From assembly GCA_013365365.1 (NCBI GenBank), contig JABVXU010000086.1, forward strand, positions 1 through 64,000: 64,000 bases of DNA, written 5' to 3'. The stretch comes from Cruorifilaria tuberocauda (Eukaryota > Nematoda > Chromadorea > Rhabditida > Onchocercidae). A program made the translations under genes and the position numbers. Below the pieces are notes generated by a model. The model had not been told where the DNA came from, searched no databases, and worked only from the letters and a program-made list of their open reading frames with translations. Numbering within the stretch: position 1 is the stretch's first letter; each line of letters opens with the position of its first letter. This document shows, in pieces, positions 25,982 through 38,117 of this stretch.

Positions 25982-27855
25982 ATCGCTATCATACTGCACT
26001 TCTGGTAATCATTTCAATCAATGGAATGATCCATTCAGCAACGATAGAAGACTTCCTGGGTGATCATCCGGATTCCTACTGGTTGGTTGCGGATGTGCTG
26101 AGTATAGAATGGCGAAAAGGATGTCTGACGACCGCTGGTTGTGCAGAACCACGATTTCAAGTAACCAAAATGAATACTGCCAACAATGAAGCTAATTTAA
26201 TTAGCTGGCCTGTTACACTCAAATCAGCTGAGGTAAGTTATCAAGCAAACAAATTTCATATATCAGTGATATTTTTAAATTATCTGGCTAACATCTCAGT
26301 GCTTCAACATGTTCCATCCGAAAGTAAAATATAAATTAACGTATTAAATAAAAAGGATGTGTGAAAGTAATTAGTATAATTTTCTGCCTTAGCAATCGAA
26401 TTTTTTAGGGTCCTGAAAATTCTTTCTTACTGCATGATCAGAATAATTTCTCGATTGCTTGATCATCCGAAAACTGTTGTTTTTCTCTAAAAGTATCATA
26501 AGTCCACTACTGGAGAATAGTAATTTAAGAAATACAACATCTAAAATTTTCCGTTAGAATTGTTCAGGATCATTTATCTCTCTTTCTCCTTCTCTCTTTA
26601 TCTCTTCAATGATTTTCCAAAATCTTTTCTTTTTCAGGAAACATCGCACTCATTTATCTCACGTTGGACATCAAGAAGTGTTAGCGATATTGCTGTAAAA
26701 TGTGAAGTGGCTGGCCTAGACCCAACTTATGGATTCCCGAGAATATGCGACGCTACACCTTTGAAGCATTTTTTTGACGATTATGAGGTTCTCATTAAAT
26801 TATTACATTGTAAAATTTTATTTTAAATATTTTTATTATCGATCCGATTACTGAAATTCTTCAAAATTGTAATTAAGATCTCATCGATGTCGCACTTTGA
26901 AAAGATATTTATTTTATAGAGTGATCATATGGGACATTCAGAGAAGACTCGAAATTCGAATAATGGAAGAGTTGTTATAGAAGTGAGAGGGAAATGCTTC
27001 AATGCTTCACTGGTACTACAAAAGTACGATCGTTGCCCAACCTGTATCGAACATCGTAGTATTGCTGTTGTTGAACAGGTCTCTCTTAAATTTATAACTA
27101 ATTAATTAGTTGCTGAAACAAAGCAACAATAAAATAATAATTTCTTCCTATTTAGCAGAAATAAAATTTCATTTTTTGTCTTTTAAGAAAACTTCTAAAA
27201 AAAATGAGTTTTACAAATTATCGATTTTTTTGCAGCTACAAATTGCAAATTGATATAGCAATTAATTTTCTCGGTTAATTTTTAAAAATGATTGAAATAA
27301 ATTTCAGTAATGCTTATTTTTCAGTACGCCGATCCGGAAACAAGTAACGATTTCTTACATCGTCTTAACGGGAGCAGGCACTTTCTATATGCGGTGATAA
27401 TCTTATCAGCATTTACGGTTATTTTAACGACCGGATTCGCTTGTTTATTAATTGCTTTTCTGCATCAAAAACATCAATTGAACGCATCAGTATCAAAGCA
27501 GCTCTTAAATTCGGAAAACTCAAACAGCACGTATCCGTTACGTGCATGTGAGGATGACACGAGGTTTTGTCACTCTTCAAACAATCATTTATGCATCCCT
27601 AAAATGTTGAAATTATCACTGCTATCTGATAATTTCAGATATGATGTACCGTGGGAACAAATGCAAGTACCAACAATATGTCGGCGATCGCCATATCGAA
27701 ATTTCAATAACAGAAATGGTTTTACACCAATGTCACCTTCACCAATGGGTCCGATAGCAGATGTCATGAGATTAGCTCAATCGGATTGTCGGAAAACTTC
27801 ACCAAGTTCATCATTCGGTACTGAACTTCTTGACAGTGGTTTGGAATCTGTCTGA
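25978..27855 (+). CDS. Type I membrane protein, nematode Cys-rich family (copy B)
   Basis: Paralogue of the 12.47 kb gene, function unknown. Four phase-0 exons, 25978-26232, 26638-26787, 26920-27078 and 27325-27855, give 364 aa. They show an N-terminal signal, the ectodomain motifs WRKGCLTTAGC, YGFPRICD, GKCFNAS and CPTC, one membrane helix at about residues 208-232, and a ~130-residue cytoplasmic tail rich in Ser, Pro and Asn. The tail ends LLDSGLESV, which contains a DSGxxS sequence, the form recognised by beta-TrCP ubiquitin ligases when phosphorylated. Exon boundaries fall at the same protein positions as in copy A, so the two arose by duplication. Copy B has an extra ectodomain Cys (KCEV, where copy A has NYEV) and a longer tail. 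A poly(A) signal follows at 27951. Confidence 0.87.
26577..26605. repeat. CT-rich tract inside copy B intron 1
   Basis: A polypyrimidine run of CT and CTT units 30-60 bases upstream of the exon 2 acceptor. It may simply be an extended polypyrimidine tract. Confidence 0.6.
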
Positions 27856-27950
27856 GAATCTCATTGATTGATATGTTTCAGTAATAGCATCATCTCGTAC
27901 AATATTATTGCACAAAGCTACTTGAAAGAGCCAAATATTTCTATTTTGGC

Positions 27951-27956
27951 AATAAA
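27951..27956 (+). terminator. Poly(A) signal of copy B
   Basis: A canonical AATAAA 96 bases after the stop codon, placed well for 3'-end formation. Confidence 0.6.
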
Positions 27957-30900
27957 ATAAAGGAAAATTAATTAAAATTTAAATGTAAAGCTTTGATAGT
28001 TACGAAAAAGAGACAAATTAATTTTTTGTTTAATTTTTATCGCATTATTCTATTATTGTTTCTGAGAATTTGATAAATATTTGTTAAGAAATGTATGTGA
28101 AAAAATTCATTCATGAGAATCATTCAGTATCAAGTGATTTGTAATGTATATTATATAGAACTTATGCTAAATGCTTTACTTAGTTTTAATCACATTAGAA
28201 AGATTAATGAGATATCATTGTAAAGGTTTCTGAAGCAATTCAAAAATTCACGTCGAATCGTTTTAATTTTTTTTGGAATACAAAAAGCTGTTTCTCAAAA
28301 TTATTTGAAAAATTTATTCATTTGCAAACATTGAAGTGGAAATAAGTGAATATTGATTTTGTATTCAATTACAAAATAACTTTTGTCATGAAGAAAAGAG
28401 GATACTTAAGGAGAATTACTACATTAATGAATTTGAAATATTTGCTATCAGCTATATCAATTTTTATCTAAGCAGTATTACCGATGCTTTTCCACTTTTT
28501 ATCACACAAGTAAGTAGGTGTAGTTGTAATTGAAATTATATGACGAGTATGGGAGCAATGCTAATCCATTATCATGATGGCAATCAATTCCCCCTATTCC
28601 CCTTATCCTTCAACATTTTCATGAGGAAAAAATCATCAAATGAAATATTTCTGTTCTTTCTCAAAATCAGGAAATTATCAAAACCAAAAGATATCAGGAA
28701 ATTTTCAATAAATACAAAAGACGTTTGATTGATTGATTGATCGTTTAAAAATACATTGCACCAGTCATCCAGCCTATTTTACATAACTTTTAGAGATAAG
28801 AAGTGTTGATATTGTTAGAAGCATGTAAAAATTATTTGCTTTCAATGGCCTCACATTAATTTACTTCATAGAATTCAATGTGCAGCGTTAGCTTTTATTT
28901 TATTCAATCTTTAAACTTCTTTTTTCTGATGGTGAAAGGATTGATATATTGTGGAGAATGCAAGTAAATTGTATTTCTCGAAATCTGAACAGAAATCTCT
29001 TTGGACATCGAAGGAAATACTTGCAGTGACGTCATCGTCCATTACAAAAACTGAAATTCACTCCTAAAAATCCACGTATTCGATTCTCATATCGATGATA
29101 TCACTTATCAATTCATCCAGGCGCTATTGTAGTGATTGTTTTCGTCTTTTCCAAAACTTTGCAGTTTATCGTACAAATTCTTCAGACTTATTCAATTCTG
29201 CGCAAAAAATAAAAAAGTTATTGTATTAATTTCAATGAATTTAATTAATTGTACGTATTTACAAGGCAATTAATAGTTGAACAGATGTAAACAAGAAGGA
29301 AAAGGTTGCATTCCATTCGAGGCTTTCTGATCTTTTATTAATTAATTAATTAATCAATAACGACTGGTCATTGTTGAACGAAACCTTGAACTTTTTAATT
29401 ATTCTTTTGTTTTTCTTCTTAGTTTCGAATAAAGATAGAGAAAGTGAAAATATTAAAAGAATATTTACTATAGCACAGGAAATTTTCCTCATCGGGAAAA
29501 TCAATAATGAATTGAAAAATATATTTGTCTGTGCTTTTTAAATTAGCTTTTAGGTCAAATTTTTGGGACAAATGAATCAAAATTCAGTTAGCTAAACTGA
29601 ATGAAATAGAGGATTATGAAAAAAAGAGTTCAAAATGAGGGATTTCATGAAATAAAAGTACACAAATGAGGTTCCTTTATCATATAAACAGATCTAAGTG
29701 GTAGGCCAAACTGCTTTATTGACTCAATTCTCTACGTTTGGGAATTATCTCTTTTGAACCCAACCCTCAAAATCTAGTAAAATTCAATTATTTCAATAGC
29801 GATTTATCCAGCTGATAATTTCCCTCAACATTATTTATATCTATTTCAAATTGTCGATACTGTGATTTTGCAGAACTTAATTCCATATTTCATCGATTTG
29901 CTAATTTATTGTAGATTTATCTTATTATCTATTTTAATATATTAAGCTGATAATTTTACTGATTTCAAAAAATATTATCATTGAATAGATACTAATATAA
30001 AATTTTAAAACTTTATTCTTGTAGTAAAATTCATCTTCAATAATATTTCATTAAAATATTCTCATTTTTCATGAATTTGCTTCATAAAAATATTTCATCA
30101 AAAAAAGTTATTTGATCTTGCACTGATTAAATTCTCGGTGGCATATTTTTTAGGGGAATTTATATTTTTAGTGCACTGAATTCTTCGAAGGTTTGCCTGC
30201 GCAGAAAATCATACCATAAGAAAATTAATGATAGATATGCGAAGATACGATGTTGGCAGTGATTGAATATGCATTTCATGTTATGATCGCAATGAACTTG
30301 ATTTCAGCTTCAGGTATTCCTGAATTAATTAGTACTTTCTTAACATGATTTATTGGCAGTTAATTTTCACTGATAATAATAGAAACATGAAACTTTCTTA
30401 TTTTTTTATATTCAAACATTGATCGAACTATGTGCAACATTGTGGAATGCAACATGCAAGTGATTAAGAGCCATCATGTAGTTAACAATACATTCAAATT
30501 TTCATAATTTGTAAATTTATTTGCTTCCTAAGAATTCAAATTAAAGGAATGAAACGATTTTTGCACTATTTTGTTTAGTTTCAATCAGCTGATTTCGATT
30601 TTATTTAAGTTACTAAGTTAAATTTACCTGTTTCTGACTATTACTGTAGTCTTACATTACTTTTAATATGAAATTTCATCCAAAATTTAAATTTCTTCAT
30701 TTAAAAAAGATGATGAAGCTATGGGTGGTAGATGGTTATTAAAATTTTCATGTCTACAAGAAAAGACATATCGGACATGTTTCAACTGATATTAAAATGA
30801 TAAAGACGTTGAGCGCAAATAGTCATAATCAGAATAAATGGCCTTTTGATTAGTAACAAAGAAATTAATGTTCCATTTGATATGACAAATCGGAAATAAA

Positions 30901-31747
30901 ATATTATATGCTTGCCACCATATGGCTTATTCAGTTGTTCCGCCCATTAATTCATAATCCTTAGGATTATAAATCTAAAATTTTTAGTCCGAGATATCTT
31001 GCAAGCCTCGGAATGTACTAGATTTCTTCTTTGACAAACTCATCGGAAAATGAAACTGATAATACTTCATTGGTTTTAAAATTAAAGTTATAGTTTTAAA
31101 TTTATTAGACACTTGTTAAAGGAGTGAATGCTTTTGTAGAAATTATCCAATTGGAAAGCTTTGTTTCTTATTATTCCTGAGAAATCTCGGGATGGGAAAA
31201 AGAAAGATTTAATCATAATACGCCTATGATACAATAATATTGTAATCCATTTATTAGTGACAATCAATTGAAACATTTCACTAAATATACCCTTTTTGAA
31301 TAAATCGTCATCAAAATATCGGTCACTTCAATTGATGCAATCTCGAATTCATTAGTTAACGATTCGATGCCAATTTTTATTACATTAATGTGAAATACGG
31401 ACAGCATGAGCATGAGCATTTTCCCTTGTCTCATTTCGACAATTATTGGAATTATCGATAGATTTCATTAAAAAATAAGACCTGTTTTACCTTTCTTATC
31501 ATCACAATATCACTAACACAGAGAGAATATTTATTGTGATGATATTTCGATTATTTCCATTTATACAAACTGTCATTGTTTTTTGTTGATTTTACACTTT
31601 CATAAAATTCTAAGCGAAACACTTGTCAACAATAAAATAATATTTAATCATGATTTAGTTAATTCCTTTCTCTTTCCGCATTGTAATCTCTTCCAATAAA
31701 ACCTTATTTATCCGTGCAAATATTCCTTAATTATTCCAAAATTTTAG
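27957..31747. other. Intergenic, no gene seen
   Basis: About 3.8 kb of AT-rich DNA with only short unconvincing frames. It contains a (TTAA/TAAT)n run near 29336-29355 and a small perfect hairpin (ataatcc/ggattat) near 30954-30970. Nothing functional can be assigned. Confidence 0.55.
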
Positions 31748-31752
31748 GATTA

Positions 31753-31785
31753 ATGAAAGAAATGGCATCCTGCGTGGTAAAATAA
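31753..31785 (+). other. Upstream ORF before the SBSPON-like gene
   Basis: A 10-residue frame lies between a likely acceptor AG (31746-31747) and the main ATG at 31790, and ends four bases before that ATG. It would be in the mature leader if the transcript starts at this acceptor. Confidence 0.35.
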
Positions 31786-31789
31786 GAGA

Positions 31790-34428
31790 ATGTTTATCAG
31801 TATATCAGACTGGCTGTTATCAGTGCTATACATTATACTGACTCTAGCATCAATTGCTCACTGCGGTTGTTATCAGAAGCATTTATGCTGCCTGGGGCAT
31901 AATTTTACTTGCTTCGCGATAGATGATGCAATCGGTCATCTGCCTGTAAAACTTTATCAGCAAAGGTTGAAAAAGACTCGAAAAAGTAAATGGCAACATC
32001 CCACTGCTTATACTAGGAAAATGAAACGAACTGATAAATTGATATTACGGGATTTCGTTGCTTTAAATGATAATACAGAACTTGAACCGGTCAATAGCCA
32101 CGGTCAGTTTTTCATCTATTCATTCCCTTTTAGCGAAACAATAAAAACCACTTGTTTTTGTACTCTGGATTAAACTGAAATTAAATGCTCATTCTATACA
32201 GAAATGAAAGTGATGGATCTTTGCGCTGAGTTTCTGGAAGACATCTTCTACTGTACTAACTTTTATTTATCCAAAAAGACTTTCATTTCTTCACAACGAT
32301 GATAAATATCGTCCTGAATATATAAGTTTTTATAATAAATTACACTTCAGATTACAATCTGTCCGAGGATAATTTAAATGAACGAGGAGAAAAATCCCAA
32401 ACAACAGAATTTCCAAGTAGTACTGAGATATTACCCTTTCTTCGTTATCAGCTCGTTTTCGGTCAGCCATTTTATTCGGAAGAAGAGCAACCGGAAAAAA
32501 CAGATTATTATCAACGCCATAAACTTATTCGGTATTTAGTCTTTAAAGTGATGCTAAATGAATATTAACTTAACATTTTCCCATTACTCAGAGATTTTTT
32601 CGGACAGTTAAAAAGGGTAATGTCTTGTTTGTGAAGAAATTTCAGTATAGAAAGGAATATAATTTTGCAGAAAATTATCTTTTTTTTGAAATTTGAATTT
32701 TATTAACAATAATATGACACAATGTTAATTACCACGACAAGTTATTATGATGAAAACCTGTAACTAATCAGAATTTTTTTGATATCATTAGAGTCCATCT
32801 TCATAATTATTGCACTTGAAGTGCACTGAGGTAAAGCAAATGAAAGAGTAAGTGAAAACAGAAAAGCAACGTTTCAGGTATTCATTACTGGATCGATATA
32901 TGCCACTCACAATAAAGAATTTACGAGGCGTCGAGCGGTCAAATGGTGCAATTACCGCCCCCTCTGGTCACTTGTGTTATTGCGATGAGAAATGCGTCAT
33001 GTTTGAAGATTGCTGCTCCGACTATTCACTTACTTGTCCACGTATCTTTCCGATTTCAATATCTGCTATTGATAAAATGAGTAATTGCAGTGATTAGTGA
33101 TAATCTGAAATCTCTCTCTCTCTCATTCTCCTGAATTTTTTTAAATACAAAGATTACAATTAATTTTTTCATGCTATATTTGAGATCACGTAGTGTTAAA
33201 TACGGAGAATTAATTAGGAATTTAAAAAATATGTGGAATTATAGCGTCTGATTGCATTGTCAGCGAATGGTCAGCTTGGTCGAATTGTATTCCGGATCAG
33301 GGAACTTGTAGAGCTGGAGTGCAAACTCGAAAACGTATCATCGACAGAAAACCGGAGCATGGCGGGATGGAATGTCCATCACTGATTGAAAAAATGAGTT
33401 GCTTCAAAGAATGTCCACAGCATAGGAGACAATATCAACCAGGTATGCTCTGATAAAAAAGTTCTGGAAGCAAAAGGAAGAGAAACTTTGCTTCATGACT
33501 ATCTGAAAAACAGATTTATTGAGAATTAATTGAAATTCTTTTTCGCACCGTTGAAAAGAAATCATCAGATAGGTCAATTCTGCACATTTGTTGGTCTGAA
33601 AACAGTGATATTCTAAAACTCTTTTCAATATGGCGGAGCGAGCAACTTTTATTTTTTAAATTATTTAACTTTTATTTGCATTATTTAGAAATTGCGCCTG
33701 TGGCACTCATTCTGGATTATTTGTACAACAAAACACGAGAAAAGTTCAACCGAGGAAACGTTCAGAAAGATGGAACTGATGGCAGAAGCAAATTGCTTTA
33801 GTTGGTTTTTCATTCCTGAAATCCTTAATAACTGATATGTGTAAAGCATTGGCATTTTAAATCTGCTCAAGTTGGAACAGAAAAAAGCCAACATTAGCAA
33901 CAGCTTTTCTTGTTGATTTTATTGAGAGAAGGTATGAGAGATAATGATATATTAATCTTTTTTAACCTGCTGAACTTTAACCCATTTTAGCTACTGTGGA
34001 ATTTATGAACTGGGTTGGGTGAATTCGAACTGTGTTGACAAAGAAATTGCTAAAAAGCTTTATACGGGCAATATCATTTGTGCGGAATGTCAGCCGGAAG
34101 CACAATTGCATGGCAATACTAATACGTTAGTTCTTTTACTTTTGCTTATTCTACATTATGGTAAATAATATTGCCGGAAAATGCTCGGCCAAACAGTCCA
34201 AGCTAAGAGATGCGCCAAGGCTGGCAAGAACAGTCATCGTGGAAGAAATCAACTTTGCAAATTTTCCTCTATTATAGATGCACGTCTGATCTAAGTGACG
34301 GAGAAAATGGATTCTGGAAATTAATCGGACCGAAGTCGTGCAACGGCGTCTGGAAACGGTTATTCAGAGCGGATAGTTGCCGTTGTGAAGCAGATTTTCC
34401 AACTCATGATGCGTTTCTGTTTGTTTAA
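31790..34428 (+). CDS. Secreted somatomedin-B / thrombospondin type-1 protein (SBSPON-like)
   Basis: Likely extracellular-matrix protein of the SBSPON (RPE-spondin) type. Exons: 31790-32102, 32351-32531, 32878-33041, 33245-33442, 33689-33743, 33991-34125 and 34278-34428, about 398 aa, phases agreeing throughout. The fifth exon's donor is uncertain: 33743 and 33722 fit the frame, while the better-looking 33759 does not. A signal peptide covers about residues 1-24. Somatomedin-B cysteines occur in two blocks, C27, C33, C34, C41 and then C198, C200, C204, C210, C211, C218, separated by a hydrophilic insert of about 155 residues. A thrombospondin type-1 repeat (WSAW, then CRAGVQTRKR) spans about 221-280. 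The C-terminal domain carries CAECQPEAQ, FWKLIGPKSCNG and a closing SCRC. A poly(A) signal lies at 34723. Domain order, not a database search, is the basis for the name. Confidence 0.82.
33111..33124. repeat. CT microsatellite in intron 3 of the SBSPON-like gene
   Basis: A (TC)7 run within the intron between the somatomedin-B and thrombospondin exons. Confidence 0.8.
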
Positions 34429-34722
34429 AATTAGATTTTCCATAGCTTCTAAGAGAGTTTTAATTTAGAAACAGTTAGAGGATGTGATGGGAATAAACAT
34501 TTGAAGAGTTGGGCATTTAAACAGTTTCGAGTTTCCACTCCTCACTTTCTCAACATTTTCTTCTTGACGACGTCCGAATTTCAATTCCATCTGTAATTAA
34601 TCCTAATGAACGCACATCAATGGTTATTTGTATTTTGCTGATGATTGTTGAATTCAAATTCTCAAACTTGTAGCAAAATTTGATGGAAATTGAAACATTC
34701 TTGTTGAGTGATGGAAAAAAAT

Positions 34723-34728
34723 AATAAA
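34723..34728 (+). terminator. Poly(A) signal of the SBSPON-like gene
   Basis: AATAAA about 295 bases after the stop codon. It is the first canonical signal I see there. Confidence 0.45.
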
Positions 34729-37700
34729 ATACAAAAATTATTTTCAACGGCAGATCAAAAAATCATTGTCCTGAATGGCCCGCTAATTTACCGGAATTAT
34801 GAAAAGATTTAAGTTAACTTTTCAGGTTCGCAATAGCAGTGAAAAGAAAATATCTCACCGCACAACCTTCAATTTTTCGATAAAATTTGAATGCATCATA
34901 CATAGCTCAGAGATTTTAATTAATTTAAAAGTAAAACAATTTCGATTGATTTTAAAATAAAATGAATCTAACTGATTTGAGTAATTTTGAAATGGGTTAG
35001 CTCTAATTGATAGAAGATGATAAGACAATAAATGTATTATAAAATAATGAACAAAGATGGACGAATATTTAATGAATTCTGAAAGTTTCACAAAATTGGC
35101 AACTGTGATTATTATAAATTTGTCATTACTTTCATTGATCATAAAAGCAATGATGACTTATTTCATTTTATTTTCCTCTTTTACAAGCTAAGGATAAGTT
35201 ATTCAAAGTGCAGAAGTTGAATTTTTGAAGAAAATTGTGAATTTTCTAAGTCGCAATGAAACTATAAATTGCAAGTTTCCCACTACAATCAAATCACAAT
35301 AAGTGAGCTTGATTAATTAGAGAAAAACTTAATAGTTAACAAAAAATTTAGGAATGACTCAAAAATCTATTGGATACCTTTTTTCTGATAGTGAAATGAA
35401 TTTTATCGCATCAGTTTATCATTTTACTAATTAAGACTCGGCAGTGGCAATGAGCTTTTCAGTTGGTATATTGGGCTAAATTTGCTCAATATATTTTGCA
35501 CAATCAGTCTCTAACTTATCTTCAAACATTGCACAAATATGATTGAAATAATTAATCTTAGATTAGCTGCATCAGTCTTCAGTGCATTAAATTAAAAAAC
35601 TAAATGATTCATTTATGCTAAAATACTAAAGCTAATCTTTGATAATTAGTATAATATCAAGAAATGAGAAGTAAAAATCATAAGAATCAGGTAAATTACT
35701 TTGATTAAAATGACCTTAAAAACTTTCCAGCGAAATGTTTGGGCAGAAACAAAAAAAAATTTTTGAATTAAGAATTAAGCGAATTTTGCTTCAGTTCATT
35801 GGAGAGTTCACATGCATTGAGTTATTTTTGTTATTTTTCCATATTTCAGTTATTTGCATTATTACTTGTGAAACTGATCCGTTACAACTATTAATCATCT
35901 CTCTTGGCAATGATCACAGTGAATATTTATTTGTGTTTTCGGAGATTTATTTTCCGCTACTATTTTTAGTTCGCTCTATTTATCTAAGAAATATCTAATC
36001 AAACTATACTTATCAATAACTTGGAATAAAAAGAAGTTATTTTTTATGTATGAGGCAGAAAATTACTTAGTACATAAATTAAAAGTAAATTAAAAAGCAA
36101 ATATATAAGCAAGTAAGTAAGGTGTCAGATAATCAGTAATGAAAACATTTGTCAAATATTTTAAGTGCTATAGTATAAATTTTTGCATATTACCTTTCAC
36201 GCTACAATTGAGTACAGAAAATGAATCGATAACAAAAATATCTCATTTTGAATCAAAAGTCAATTTAAAGTATAATTATCCTTTAGAATTAAGTTTTGAA
36301 ACCAAAAAGAATTAAATTCGAATATACTTCTAGTGTTCAAAATTAATAAAAATAGAATAAAACGATTTTTAATGCTATAAATTAATTAACAGACATACTT
36401 GGTTAGTAAACCATTTCGCAGAGAGTTTCTGATTAAAAAAGTCAATGTGAATTCGAAGGAATGATAATGGTATTAAAATAAGTGGAACCACTTATTGTGG
36501 AAAGTACTTATTATTGTAATCATAATTATCATCCAGTCAATAACATTTGAAAGAAAGAAAGAAATTCTTTTTAAATGTAATGAAAAACGAAAACATATGC
36601 TGAGATTCTATACAACATTAAGAAGTTAGCTAATTGCTGCAATAAATTTCTCATATTGTGGAATCAATTTGATGAATTTTCTTAAAACAAAAGAATGAAG
36701 AGGGAAGAAGCTAGCAATTGCTTGTGAATTATGCGGAAAAGATGCTTTAAAAGATTGTTAATTTAAATAAATTAATGCTTCATGTATTAGCAACTAGTAA
36801 GTGAGAAGCATTCTTATTTCACAAACAATAAAATCACAAAATTGCTAATCATTTAAACAGTTAAATTTTGAAATGCTTTGATGAGCGAGGAAGGTGGTTT
36901 ATTACTGTATTTAAATGATTACAGTATGACCCCTTTCTGCTTGAATTAACAATCGGTTGTAAAAGATTTATTTATAAAGAGAACTGTAATATGCCAGAAC
37001 AATTTTCCCACTGATATGGATAGTTCTGGTGATAAAGTATTGACCTAAGTTATCTTTTCACCGATATTTTCTAACATATGGGAATAATTTTGATCAAATT
37101 TCCTTCGTTTCGGGTTGTTTCCTTTGAAGTTCAATTCCGATGAAAAATTTTTGGTCGAAGTCGAGAATTAAGAGTTTCTTTTGCTCGTTCCTGAATTCTC
37201 TCCTAACAACTCTTTCAGCTTTTGTTTACGATCATTGCTTAGCATCTGTAAGCAATATGTGGCACAGTTTTAAGTAGTAAAACTCGATGTCTTCCCTCTC
37301 TCTCTCCTTCCCTCCCTTCTTCTCTCTCTTTCTCTCTTCTCTTATCTCATTTTTCATCCTAACAAATATCATCTCAAATTCCCTCACAAATCTTATCTTC
37401 TCCATCAGTTACAATCATTCACTTACAGTATGATTTCAGTCACCTTTCATTTCTTCTTTTGAAATCGATTTAATTAAACTTAGAAATATTTCACAATCGT
37501 CTTGTTAGATATTTAAGAGCTTCCTTTCCTTCTTGAACGATTTACTGTCAAATAGATGAGATTGATATGAAAATAATATTTTTAACAGATTGTTATCAAT
37601 AAACTGAAGTAATTGATACTCTTAGGTTAACAGAACGATAAATTTTATCAAATTAATTGATCATAACCGAATAATATTTAATCTTCATTTATCTCACTCA

Positions 37701-38117
37701 CAACGATACCATACCAAGCAAAGAAATCCTATCCTTCTAAGCGATCGCTTTTTTCCTGTACCAAATCATCTTTTCATACAAGAGCAAAGGAGAGGTAAGC
37801 AATAAAGCTAAAGTACCTGTAAACTGATATCACCCACATTTCATGCCTTACTGATCCAACAAAACCCATCAAATGGCACTTTCTAATCCGAAAATTACGC
37901 ATTATTCGGTGAAGTTTTGTTTACAAAGAAAAACACAAAGAGACAATTATCTTTGTTTTTTTATGTTCGCTTCTAATAGCAAATCTAAAATAAACAAAGC
38001 CATACGATTTGGCATCTTTCGGAGTGATTACAAAAGGGTAATAAGTCAATCAGATATCGTCTCAGCCTTATCACTCCTCTCCATACCAGCTATCCCAGAT
38101 AGTTTACATTTCATTGA
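34729..38117. other. Convergent intergenic region, no gene seen
   Basis: About 3.4 kb between the 3' ends of the + strand SBSPON-like gene and the - strand hlh-8 gene. It holds a CT-rich tract at 37291-37343 and AT-rich sequence. The small frames present are not protein-like. Confidence 0.55.
37291..37343. repeat. CT-rich polypyrimidine tract
   Basis: More than 50 bases of nearly pure C/T on the + strand, the last and longest of the GA/CT tracts in the left part of the window. Confidence 0.8.
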
